Shown here in pieces: positions 46,351 to 57,852 of a DNA stretch of 64,000 nucleotides. The stretch's first letter is position 1; each line of letters opens with the position of its first letter. This DNA comes from Calendula officinalis (lineage: Eukaryota; Streptophyta; Magnoliopsida; Asterales; Asteraceae). Made by a program: the position numbers and the translations under genes. The notes beneath the pieces are model-generated. The model searched no databases. It was not told the DNA's origin and saw only the letters and a list, made by a program, of their open reading frames with translations. The DNA is taken from NCBI GenBank assembly GCA_963853835.1, contig OY970834.1, positions 23,566,365 to 23,630,364 on the forward strand. Direction: 5' to 3'.

Positions 46351-46996
46351 TTAAAAAACTGAAGTGGAAGGTTTTGTTGACATATGTATGTTAGTTGAGT
46401 GTCAGCTAACATGATGCTAATATGACAAAACTGGAGTGTCAGTGTGTGTCAACTGTCACGGTTGGAACGATCTAATACGTATAAGTGTATAACTGATTTT
46501 GTACGTTTCTCATTCAAGAGCGTTCCTTAGATAGGAAGGGTGTTGATTGTATAAAGCCTTTTGTTGTGGGGGATGATTATACTGACTACGGCAATACCTT
46601 GCTTTTACAATGCATTGAAATAATAATCCACTATGTGAGAAAGATATGAAAATAAGCAAAAACAATATTATGGCTTGAAAAAAAAAACATTGTTTGACGC
46701 ATTCTACAAGAGTATTAAAATAAAAAGAGTAATATCACACTTATTAGTTTTGTCACACACATAAGCACACCATTTGAACTAGATGAGATTAGTTAGTTGA
46801 ATTGTCAATAATGTAAAATTTGAGATTACAAGGGATTAAATTATTATAAAGATTATAATTATTCCTCTAGTTTGTAATTTAAGACTTAAGTATTGCGATG
46901 AACAATAATTAAACAACTTATAAAGTGAAGGATTTATTGTTAATAGTTACAAATTAACAAGATGTGAATGTAAAATTTAACTAAGGTTAATATATA

Positions 46997-47997
46997 TTTC
47001 CTCCGTTTCAAAATAAGTGATACACTTTTGGGTTCACAGTTTTTTAGGCAAAATATGATAATGAAGGTTAATTAGATTAAATTGGATGGTTAGTGGAGGA
47101 TGGGTCCCACATATATTGATTAAAGTGAATTTAATAATATTTAAAAGTAAAAGTAAGAGTAAATGTGTCATTTCACTATATTAAAGGACATAGTTAGTAG
47201 GGGTGTCAAAAGGGTCAACCCGACCCGACCCAAACCCGAACCCGAACCCGATTATGCTAGTCGGGTCGGGTGTATTCGGGTCATATGTTGATATCGGGTT
47301 TTTTTAAACCCGACCCGACAAACCCGACGTTAATATCGGGTCGGGTATCGGGTGAGGATTGGTTACTTTTATCGGGTTTCGGGTTGACCCGATTAGACCC
47401 GACTCAAGTTTAAATGTTTTTTTTCTTTTTAACATTTAGTAGATAAAATGAATGTGATATCTTAAAATATGTAAACAATTTAAGAAACTTTTTATATGAT
47501 AAAGTAATGAAGTTTTGGGCGGTTTTAGGGACTCATTTTCTAAGTAAGTGTGTTCGTAAGTATCGTGAAACTAATTATATTTGATTTAAAGAATACGAAA
47601 TTAACAACTAATATATGTTGTTCTTGACTAATTAGTAATTCTATATACATATGATTATCATGTACCTTGTAAACCATGTACTATATATATAAAAAGTTGT
47701 ACAAGGACATTTTTTATTTATAAATTTGTGTTTCTTGTAGGTGGAACTATCTAACCCGACCAACCCGATCGGGTCAACCCGACAAACCCGAAACCCGACC
47801 AACACGAACCCGACTAACCCGATTCCTTATAGGGTCGGGTTTCGGGTTAGAATTTTTTACCTCAAAACCCGACGGACCCGACCCGATAAGAGCCAAACCC
47901 GACCCGACAAACCCGATTGACACCCCTAATAGTTAGTATGTATGGGCCCTACTATATTTTTGAAATACCTCAAAATGAAAAGTGTATCAGAAGGAAG
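46997..47997. mobile_element. Stowaway-like MITE carrying a hAT insertion
   Basis: TTTCCTCCGTTTCAAAATAA at the left; the right end is a shortened GTGTATCAGAAGGAAG. TA lies on both sides (46995-46996, 47998-47999). The 731-bp hAT element plus its TSD accounts for the excess length. Confidence 0.8.
47198..47928. mobile_element. Non-autonomous hAT element, 8-bp TSD ATAGTTAG
   Basis: TAGGGGTGTCAAAAGGGTC and GATTGACACCCCTA are inverted, as in Ac/Tag-like hAT termini. ATAGTTAG is duplicated at 47190-47197 and 47929-47936. The subterminal zones are packed with CCCGACCCG/CGGGTCGGG words, probable transposase-binding repeats. The centre is A+T-rich with no ORF. Confidence 0.93.
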
Positions 47998-47999
47998 TA

Positions 48000-48772
48000 A
48001 TAGATATATAAAGTTGTTTATTGATGAACCTTAATTTCCCTATAGAAAATTCGGCCCACTCCTCTATCCATTCGAAGGCTCGGCCAAACTCAACAAAACC
48101 CTCATGGTTCAACGTGTGTGGACTTGCTAAAACAGTTCCTCGTGTGTTCTTCACGTTCGCCAGATTTATTAAAAAAAAAGTAAATAAATAAATAAATAAA
48201 ATTAGGACTCCTTTATGTAACAGTTATGTTTTATGTATTCGTGAGTGATCCTTGTGAATTTAGCGTAATTTAATCTTCCACTAGGTTTAAATTTTTCTTT
48301 TGAAACAACGTTAAATTCCAACAATATATTTCTGAAATAAAAAGTCATGTCATCAATAATAATGCACATAATCAATTTTTTCATATAAAATTCTCCGGTT
48401 ACAAACCACCTAATGAAAACCTTTATTTATAAGTAAAGTTATGTAATAAAAATGTAAGGCATCACAAAAAAGTGGGGGCACGTGTTCACTTGTCCCGTAC
48501 TCCAACTATTTATTTAGCTTCTTCATCACAAAAAAGTGTGTGCAGCCTTAAAACTCACTAACCAAGCCTTATCTTCATCTGCTCTTTTGCTAAAGTTTAT
48601 TCATAATATTTATATTTCTTTTGCACTAACTCAATAATAACTTGAAGTTTACTATAATATTATAAAAATGATTCACACATTATATATCATGATTAAACTT
48701 AATTACCTTGGAGGAGACCGTCAAAAAAAGAATATCACTGCGAAAGAAAAAAGATTCACACACTATTTACTA
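48000..48772. other. Intergenic, no gene supported
   Basis: A segment near 48050-48165 with TCGGCC words resembles LTR leader sequence but has no partner in the window. The rest is A+T-rich. An (AAAT)n run is at about 48178-48200. Confidence 0.5.
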
Positions 48773-49478
48773 CTAGGCTAAAACTCGTGCGATGCGGCGG
48801 CTGCTAACTATATATTCCTGACGATTAAAAGTCCATTGGTTACATATTTTTATAAAGAATACAATACATAAGCATGAAAAATGTGTATAAAATAGAGATA
48901 AAACAATAAACCTAATTAAGTATAAAATACATGGAAGAAATGTATGTTTATGTGTGTTACTCATCATGTAAAACCTCTCGATACACCACGATTTTTGTCT
49001 AAACTCCGTCGAGATTAATTTTTTTGCTGGAGTTACCAATACTTTTGTATTGTCGCGTGAAATTCCTCTTGAAAGGGCGTTGCCCATGCGAGAACACCGA
49101 TTCCGGCAGATAAACGCTCACGTTCGGAATTGTCTTTCATTGGGCTTTGTTGATTATCATCGCAAAGCTTAGCCTAACCGGAAACTATTTTCGTTTCAAC
49201 TTGAAAGGAAACATGTCGGCTTCATAGGGAGATAGAGGTAGGAGCGGTAGGCGTGGATGGGTGGATTTCACCCAGGGTTGGAGGACGTGGTACATGTGGT
49301 GGCATGTCCATCTTGAAAAAGAAAAGTAAAATATTAGAGAAAGACATGTAATATCTTGTAATGGTGTTAAATAGCGAGCAACCTCAATCTAGAAAGGGAT
49401 TTCCCAAAAAAATGTTTTTCAACTGAAATCATAATGTATTTGGTCGATTACTTTACTATTATAAAATAATACGGAGTA

Positions 49479-50149
49479 CTCCTTTCGTCCCTCAAAGAAG
49501 TTTACATTTCTTTTGGGCACAAGTACTTAGGTGACAGTTAGTGGTGAGCCTTTTGTAGGGCTGTCAAAACCTGACACGACACGACAAAATTACACGAAAC
49601 GAAACGAAATTGGAACGAAATTGAAATTTGAATTCGTGTTCGTGTCGTGTTCGTGTTGTGTAAAACAAACACGAAGTCGTGTCGTATCGTGCTCAGAGAT
49701 TAACACGAAATTGACACGATAGTTATGATTTAGTCGTGTTTTTTCGTGTTTGTCATGTTTTTAGCATGTAATAAGTAAGAAATTTGTTATTTTTGTTATT
49801 TATTTAGTGTTTGTCGTGGTTGTCGTGTTTATCGTTTTTATCGTTTTTTTAATCGTGTCGTGTTCGTGTTAGCAAAATAAAACGCGACTTCGTGTCATTT
49901 TCGTGTTGAACGAATTCGTGTCGTGTCGTGTCGTGTTATCCAGAAACACGAAACGATAGCACGATTTGAAAGCCCTAGTCTTTTGTAATATTTTTGATTA
50001 AAATATAAGGTTATTTAGAAAAAGAAAGTGCTTTTAGGAGAAAGTTAGTGGTAAAGTGCATGAAAATAATAGTATTTTATTAAGTGGTCCCTCATATTTG
50101 AGAAATGTAAACTTTTTTGTGGGACAAAATTTATAGGGGAAATGTAAAC
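49479..50149. mobile_element. Stowaway-like MITE interrupted by hAT
   Basis: Left end CTCCTTTCGTCCCTCAAAGA after TA; the body matches the 23872 family on both sides of the inner element. The right terminal repeat is missing because a Harbinger-like element abuts it at 50150. Confidence 0.75.
49556..49977. mobile_element. Non-autonomous hAT element, 8-bp TSD
   Basis: TAGGGCTGTCAAAACC and GATTTGAAAGCCCTA are inverted ends. GCCTTTTG (49548-49555) and GTCTTTTG (49978-49985) match at 7 of 8. The body is dominated by CGTGT/ACACG words. Confidence 0.85.
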
Positions 50150-50152
50150 TAA

Positions 50153-50565
50153 GGTGTTGTTTGTTTTCTGACAAAAGGTATTCCTGGGGTCTTTTGTCTT
50201 CGCGGCGCAGACCACGCGCAGAAAAAACCTCCCACAGATGTCTGTTTTTGGAAGCTCGCATATCTTTTTATGTCTGCAGAAGGTCTTCTCCAAGAAGATT
50301 TAGGCATTAGCTTCTTGGGTCTTCAAAACCTAAAAAAACACATATCCTCCAAACAACATACTATATTGTTATATTGATTATTTTAGTGTTGTTAGACGTA
50401 GGATATATTAAATTTTGATTTATTTGAGCAAGTCTACATATGCTAAAAAACAAACAACAGCTTTCTTGTAGATTGCAGACCTTTGGTCTACCCAGAAGCT
50501 ACAGCAGTTGGCAGATGTGGTCCACAGACAGCAGATCTTTTTGCTCTAAAAAAACAAACAGCACC
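50153..50565. mobile_element. PIF/Harbinger-like MITE, TSD TAA
   Basis: GGTGTTGTTTGTTTT and AAAACAAACAGCACC are inverted ends flanked by TAA (50150-50152, 50566-50568), as in Tourist/Harbinger MITEs. 413 bp, non-coding. Confidence 0.85.
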
Positions 50566-50568
50566 TAA

Positions 50569-53394
50569 GCATCTCCAATGTGTACATCAATTTTATTTTT
50601 TGTAACTAAATAAGTAGTCGAGACATTTAAGTGTTTTAAATTAAATTCAATAACTTCTTTTATCTGGTTTTTTTTCTTTCTGGTGACACAGTGATATTGT
50701 CAGTCCAACAAGCAGGCCCAATTTAAAGATGTTCGGACTAAATAAAGGCGGGTCAAGTGGCAAAAAGTTTGCACCAGTAAATTAAATCATGGTCCGGTTA
50801 TGTCTTCCCTATTGTGTCCCGATTAGAGGTATTCATACATGGGTTGAAACCCTAGATTTTACCAGTTGCCGCACTTCTTCAATCCGGCCTTGTACAGAAA
50901 AACTCCGACGCAACAGAGTTTCGGCTAAGAACCTACTTAGAGACACAACGATCCTTCGTCGTTGCAGTTGTCTCCAGGTCGTTCAAGGGGCCTTTACTTC
51001 TTATTCACATATAATCGGTATGTTAAAAAAAATTAAAAACTATTTCTGAATTTCGTGTTAAAGATAATAAATCACTAAATATTTACTTACAGATTTGTAA
51101 CTGAACGCTGCACTCCAGAAGTGGGTCCGTTTTTATAAAGGTCGTAGAATTTGGGTAGTGCATAATTTACTTATTCTGTAAATTTCAGTTACTACACCAT
51201 GACCTTTGACCGAATCTAATATGCATTAGTTTTTCACATGATTTTAGCCCTAATTGTGGAGTGATTGACTTAGTAGATTGGTTTATATGAATAAAGGCAT
51301 GTAAAAGATAATTACTAATAAAAACATTTTGGATACAATAATATTTAGAAATCTGGACATGTGTGTTAATTTGTAAGTTTCAGAAATTTTACGGGTTATA
51401 TGTATTTAATTGTTGAATGTAGTTTGATAAAATGTAAATTTATGGAAGAAGATTCATTATCTATGTATCTTTTGATCTTCTATGATGATTAAATATGGAT
51501 TTTTTTAAAATCTGTAAGTATTTAAATTGGATCAAATTTAACAAATTCAAAAATTAAAAAAAAATGATCATAAGTATAAATTTGGTTACCAATTCGTGGT
51601 GTTGCATAAAAAATTGTCTTCAAATATAGCATTTCACGGTGTTGCATAATCATGGTCATAAGTATTAATGCAGACCCTAAAAATTTTATACCAAATTGTC
51701 TCAGTGGAGTTGCATAATCATAATTGCTGTTATAATGGTCATAAGGATAAACTTGTTGAATTAAGGTGTTTTGTTAGTTTATCCATATCCCCTTATGGTT
51801 ATCTTTAAGAACAAATTTAATATTATAAGTACTTGTACTTCATCGTTTTATATGGAAGGTTATTTCTCCCAAAAATATGGAAATTAAAATAAAAAAACAT
51901 AAATAATAAATAGTTGGGTTAAATAAATTTGAAAGTATGAGAAACCGACATGTGTTATGTTGCTGCACTCTTAGGAAAAGTTTTTGGCCATTTACTCCCA
52001 TAAATTTCATGTATTTATTTTTCTGTGAACACACACATTGTATTTCAACAACAATTTATTCTTTGTATTTTCCAGAAACTATTTATATATATTTGTTTTA
52101 TCAAATCTTTAAAACAGTAGTATCTAACACAAATGCAGTAAATATTAGTGTCTGCCCTGCATACGGTGCAATCTGGAAATAATATGAGATAATTATATAT
52201 TGTGTGATAACAAAAACTAATAAAAAAATGTACACATAATAGTAGATGAATAGTCATACCGTTTTTAGGGACAGTGTTGCAGCTTGGTGAGAATAAGTTG
52301 ATACCAATTGCTTGAAGGCCAAACAGAAGACAGGAAAATTGTGTAATTTCGTGAATAGGTACGTGTGTTATATATAGATTTTTATAAACTGATTCTGATT
52401 ATTTTGTGGTCTTAATCTTAACTGAGAAGCATTTTCAAATTGGAAAACTGACCATGGTTGATCATGGGCATTGGATAGGGTTAATTATGGGTATTGTAAC
52501 GGTTCTTCCTAATTAATTTGTTTCTCTAGAATTATTCTTATGACAACCCGTTATTATCTTCTAGTAACCGTTTTACATTAAATATGCAGGAAGATTGGCA
52601 TTTCCAAAATTTAACGGAGCTGCCCTATTTACATGGAAGTTTAAAAAAATTTACAGATACATTTTCGTGTCGGTTAATATTGATTTGAGGACAATATTAA
52701 TATTTTAAATGAAACATGTGGCATTTGCTTTTAAAAACACAGGAGCAAAAAACTAACTGCAAAAAATTAATTCTTAAATTATAAATCCCGAAATTTTATC
52801 TTCTACTAACCTTTTTTTTATTAAATATGCAGGAAGAGATTACAACAGATTAAAAGTGGAAGGGCATTCGCCCATTAAATATTGTAAAAGTCGGTAGAGT
52901 AATAGCCATTAAGAGGTTTCGGGTATTAAACCAAATACTACTATGATATGTGGCGTGGTGGTAAAACAGATTTTAAGGGTGGTGGAGGTCCCATGTTGGT
53001 GTGTGGATTAATTGAAAAAAACCCGCATGTTTTGCCTTTCAAATTGGTGGCTAAAACTATTGGAAAAAACGCATGTTTTAATAGGAAATTCGTTTTAGAA
53101 TGCCAATTTTAAAACGCAAAACATGAAAAGCCTTTTACAATTGTCTTTTAGAATGCCTTTCAAATTATCTCTCACAGTTATTTTAAAACGCATGTTTTAA
53201 TAGGAAATTGATGTTAAAACGTATGTTTTAATAGGAAACAAATAAACGTTTAAATGACCATAACTGATTATGGTATTTAAGGCTTTTCTAAAAATAAAAG
53301 TAAAAACACGTATAATTTTTAATGGTTGTAATGATTTTCGTCTGCACATTCAAAGCATAGTGGGTTAGTGTTTTGGTTTGTGTACCAAATATTT
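50569..53394. other. Helitron interior, no gene recognised
   Basis: A G+C-richer patch at 50790-51020 looks exon-like in composition but gives no recognisable protein. Near 52560 and 52825 two short stretches ending AAATATGCAGGAAGA are related. Around 53040-53230 the motif AAAACGCATG/AAAACGTATG appears several times. Confidence 0.45.
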
Positions 53395-53462
53395 GATGTG
53401 GTGTAGTGGTAAGGTTCATAAATGTGTTTCTAGACAGCCCAAGTTCGAAACCTGTTAAAAGC
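53395..53462 (+). other. tRNA-like A-box/B-box sequence inside Helitron 5' region
   Basis: TGTGGTGTAGTGGTAAGG (A-box-like) and CCCAAGTTCGAAACC (B-box-like) are spaced as in a tRNA, then T- and A-rich tail and AAGACCTTCCAGAAATAGCA. Related copies are at 58388 and 62596. It cannot fold as a functional tRNA. I read it as a SINE head carried along by the Helitron. Confidence 0.65.
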
Positions 53463-53568
53463 TTTTTTTTTCAATTATGATGTGGGTTTAAGACCTTCCA
53501 GAAATAGCAGGCCTGTTTTAAGACTTGCTAAATGTAGAAAGGCATTCCTCTATTATATGTAGTAGAGA

Positions 53569-55025
53569 TATTATTTCGAGTTACCATATTTCGAGATCGT
53601 GTCATTTTCAAATAATTGGTCAAAAATAAATAATTTCGAGTTACCATATTATGTATTGACTAAATTTGAAAGTTTCGTGTATAATATAACCCTTTTTTTT
53701 CTATATGTCGACATCATCAACATACGTAATCTATAATATTGGTCAAAGAAATATAAGATAACATAAGCATAATCACAAGCATTTAAAAGAATCTAGAATA
53801 TTGGTCAAACAAATTATTCTCACGCCCAATCTTAGAAATAGCATTTTAGGATTTATACCTAAAACGAAAATTGGTCATTTTTAAATGTGAAATATAGAGT
53901 CAAAACATGTGTTGTTTAATTAATTAAGTCTTTATACCTAATAATGGCATTGAATGACCGTTTATTTTTTTAATACCTGGTAAAAATGAATTAAAAAAAC
54001 GCATAGCCTATAATTAAGTCTGTATAAAACGCAAATCCTTACATGTCCATTGGTTAATATATATTAGGTCTCACAGTAATAAGCATGAAAAAAAAGTAAG
54101 AGAGAACTTACACGATTTTACACATTATAAAGACAACGTGTTTACTCAATTTTCCAAAGGAATTTACACGATATCATATAATAGTTATTTAAGTGCTTTA
54201 CTATTTTGATCGGTTTATTTTTTCATTCCTATTTTGTTACATAGTATTTTACTCAATCATTTAGTATTATAATGAGTAAATTATGCAGAGATTGTTACCA
54301 CTCATTTTAATATTCAATTATTATATTTCCATATTCATATACGTTTAATAAGGGAGGATTCAATATGCTTCTTTTTAGGTACTATAATAATTTACAATTA
54401 AAATGCAATAAATTTGTACAAGTAACGTCTATAAAATGCAATAAAATTCTAATTTTAATATTCAATGGTAGAAGGGAGCATTTAATATGCTTTTTAATAT
54501 GGTAAATTTTTCAACTCAGTCAAAATGCCGAGGTAAATTAGCATGTCAACATGGAATCGGCTAACTAAATGGTAACAAATTAATACAAGTTTGAAATTGC
54601 AATTGGGTTTATCATTACTACTATTGCGCGTTTTTTTTGACACAAGTCTACTAATTTGTGGTAACAAATTAATACAAGTTTCAGATTAAATACTTTTGAT
54701 GTATATCGACATATCACTCATAGTCTTATTCAATATCAGTAATAAATATAAATGTAGATCACCCCTTATGTTATCACTTGGTTAATAAATGTAAATATTT
54801 GACTCGTAGTAGTTGGCAGACGAAGACACATTAGTAGCATATTGAAGAATTAAATAACAAGGAGAAAATAATTTAAACGTCACAAAAACATTCTAATAAG
54901 ATATCACCAAATAGAGTGATTAAAAGAGATAAACAAACATGGTAAAATTATTGTCTTAAAAACGAAATGTAGCCCTTTATAATAATCGATGCAGAAACTC
55001 GTGAGGTAGTCTTCGTTCGCCAACC
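53569..55025. other. Non-coding, downstream of the RPA-like gene
   Basis: A+T-rich. A short word ATTTCGAGTTACCATATT is repeated near 53574 and 53631. No gene supported. Confidence 0.5.
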
Positions 55026-57661
55026 TTACATGTCTTCTACAATCTGCCGAGGGGACAACTTCTGAGATTTTGATGATGTCGTGACATCATTTCCCTCCGT
55101 ATCGCAACAATCATCTAATTGCCTTTTTAAGTTGACCGGGGTGCTGATAAATTGTGTTCGAGTTGCTGACGGTGAGTCCTCTACTGAAATTGGGGTGATG
55201 TCATCACCGACTTGTGAAAATAGACCCTATAAAATAGATTCAGAGTTTTTTAACGTTCAGTCAAAGTTTAAATGATTTTATTGTTATAAAACGTATGTTT
55301 TATTATGGTGTTAAAAAAAACGGCTTAAGTAAGTAACATCAATGATTATTGTTGCTAAAAATAATAGATATCACAAAACGTCTTTTTTTGTAACTCAATT
55401 TTTTGAAAAGCGGATTACAGTATTAAATTTACCGAAGATATACGTTTGTTTAAATTACAATATAATATCGATTCGGTTAAAGCATACGTTTGTTTCACGT
55501 AAAGATTGTTATGATAAAACGGGTTACAATACACATAATATATTCCGAATTTAAAATGTAGCTAAACATTACCTGGCCTTCGGTAGATTTTGCTTCTAAC
55601 TCTGATATTATTTCTTCTTTGTTAGTCATGGTTGCAATACCATAAACACTACTACCCGAATCGATATTGTATTGCCTCATGTCTAACTTTAGCTCAAATT
55701 TTTTATTTATGAGTTGCTTAAAATCAGTAGGAATCGTTTTGAGGGGCATACCAGCCTGGTTATAATAAGAAGATATAAAAGGGTTATACATATTAAGTAG
55801 AAATAATAAAAGTAACACTGAAGTTCACCTTTTCAAATTCATCGACGTAGTACTTAGCAGTTTTACCGAGCAAGTAATTAGCATCCCGATCAAACATGGT
55901 TACGGTTATATCTCCAGTGTTGTCTTCAACAATCACTGGAATTTTAAACCTTGGTGACATATTTAGGAAATTAATTTATAGGCGTAAAAAAATTTAATGT
56001 AAATGAATGAAACGTTATATTAGTGATAGTTACCGGGGAACAAAAGACGGGGGCTTTCCTTTACATGGATCTTTAGAGCACACTTTAATAGACACCTGAT
56101 GACTCCCTTGAGTTCCGTCTTCGTTTTTAACCATCAACACCTTTTCTTCCATTCCACTTTTACAATATGGAGACGCGTTGTAGAACCACGGGAAATCATC
56201 TCCTACGCCGGTTATTGTGCATAACACAATAACTTTTTTAACCTGTTTCAGATATTACATTCCAAGTATTAAAAATCAATTTCATACCCAAATTCGAATG
56301 ACATGTTGTAAATCTAAAATTTAACATTTTAAAAAGTGTACCTCAGCAGGGTTGAGGATATCAACGATAGATACAAACTTATGGTTTATTAAAAAATCAT
56401 CCTTAAAAGAGTAAGAAGATGTAACTTTCTTGGTGATGCTTGACGGTGGAGTGGGCATACCCGAGTCAACAATCTTAGTAGTAATTCTGTGGTTAGGAAA
56501 AAGGTCATTATAGATATAAAAGTATACGTATCAAATGGTAATGAAAAGTTACTTATGTTTGAAATCTTGTATCTCTTTTATTTCACCGTTGACAAACACA
56601 CGAGTTGCTTCAAAGTAAGTGGCAACCGATGTTGGACCTACACATGAAAAAACGAAACACTTATTAAAGTTAGGATATCGACAAATAAAATATCACTTAT
56701 GATAATATTAAATATTATTGTTTTTATTGATTGAAAAGTACCCTTCCAATTGTCTATCTTGGCAAATTGAAGTATTATTACGACACGATCGGTTGGGTGT
56801 ATGGAGTCTAGGTAATCATGCAAAGTATGAGCATGTTCCCCCCACAAGGTTATAAGGATTTTTGCACCCCTGTAATTGAGAAAATTCGATTAGATTTTGA
56901 CATCAAAAATATATTTTTTATTTATATATATATATATATATATATAATAATAGCAACGAACTCTATGTTTTCTATTTCGATTGGTAGCTTGTGCTTGGTT
57001 CTTTCTTCACTTGAAGAATTAAGGCTTTCAACGACGCAAATTTCTCCGATTACATCTATGAAAAACATCGTTAATTAGTATGGTTATAGGGTAATTTACG
57101 ATATAAGTCATAACAAGTAAAAATGGAGTTAATTTTACCAATTGACTTCGAGGCTAGTAATGAGTTATTCAAAATGTTTTCGTATGAAGCAAACTCAAAA
57201 CCATGTGATGGACCAGACCACTCAGCACATTCTTTAACCGTAGTGCTTGATTGAAATGAAAGCTTTTCATTCAGGCCAGTAAACGTAAAACTTGACTTGG
57301 ACTGCCACAACTTACCTCCTCTATATAGTAAACACCATCTTCCTTCAATATTTTTTGAAATCTACTCATCAGTTTAACGTAAATAGAAGCTTGAATCTTG
57401 CCTCCCTACAATAAAATGGATAATACAAACGATGTGAATTAACAATTAAAACAGTAAAAACAAGCATATTTCGTAATCATAATTTATCAAAAATTCACAA
57501 TGTACTACCTCTTCGTCAATTAACAGCATCTCAAGTGATATTATTTCATTCTTATTGTTGAAATTCGTGTGGGTCCACATTCGTAGGACCCTGACCTTGA
57601 GGTTAATTTTGTCCTTTAAATCATGAATGTTTCTTATAAAGTGTATTCCGATTGTTGACAT
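55026..57661 (-). CDS. RPA70-like OB-fold protein; possibly inactivated
   Basis: Exons on the minus strand: 57661-57509, 57405-57139, 57055-56962, 56869-56742, 56637-56553, 56486-56342, 56242-56034, 55949-55829, 55755-55573, 55226-55026. Junctions are GT-AG and in phase, except exon 2, which needs 14 nt (57320-57307) removed. The product would be about 523 residues. Domains in order: an N-terminal DUF223/DBD-A-like OB fold (INLKVRVLRMWTHTNFNN, then DEE-GGKIQASI); DBD-B (SIDVIGEICVVE, ILITLWGEHAHTL); and DBD-C with VPRFKIPVIVEDNTGDITVT and an incomplete zinc ribbon (PYC, later CSKDPC). The C-terminal tail is charged. RPA large subunits bind single-stranded DNA, and plant Helitrons carry RPA-like genes. 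The gene lies inside a Helitron-like 5' end at 62769, in the same strand. Confidence 0.75.
57307..57320 (-). other. 14-nt GT-AG remnant interrupting RPA-like exon 2
   Basis: The minus strand reads GTAAGTTGTGGCAG, a perfect donor consensus joined to a good acceptor. Removing exactly these bases restores the frame between ...YYIEE and SKSSFTFTG. At 14 nt it is too short to be spliced. It looks like an intron whose interior was deleted. Confidence 0.6.
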
Positions 57662-57844
57662 GTTAAGAATACCTAAAAAAAATTACGAAAGTCATAAATG
57701 GTAGGAATAACATATGTATCAAAAGTTTAGTTATTTCAAAATAAACAAGAGTTGTGGGTGATAAATAATACCGTTGGTGATGATGGTGTTCTCGGTTTTT
57801 TTGTTGAAGGTTATGACGGGTTTTATCGGGTTATGGTACCTACG

Positions 57845-57852
57845 TTTATATA
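57845..57852 (-). promoter_or_regulatory. TATA box of the RPA-like gene
   Basis: The minus strand reads TATATAAA about 185 nt upstream of the ATG. A 5'UTR with a possible small intron ending in TTTAG just before the start codon follows. Confidence 0.55.

Larger units (their letters stand above)
48773..53568 (-). mobile_element. Putative non-autonomous Helitron
   Basis: On the minus strand the 5' end reads A|TCTCTACTACATATAATAG at 53568 and the 3' end GCATCGCACGAGTTTTAGC-CTAG|T at 48773. This fits Helitron rules: TC start, CTRR end, insertion between A and T, and a G+C-rich hairpin-like block about 10 nt before the end, here degenerate. The interior has no Rep/helicase. It holds nested MITEs and unrecognised sequence. 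The pairing of these two ends as one element is an inference. Confidence 0.5.

Noticed and set aside
47198..47928. Telomere-like or satellite repeat because of GGGTCGGG words
   Set aside because: Terminal inverted repeats and an exact 8-bp duplication show it is a hAT element; the words are subterminal repeats.
50789..51049. 86-codon frame in an exon-like patch
   Set aside because: No domain recognised; it lies inside a Helitron-like interior and is equally likely to be chance.
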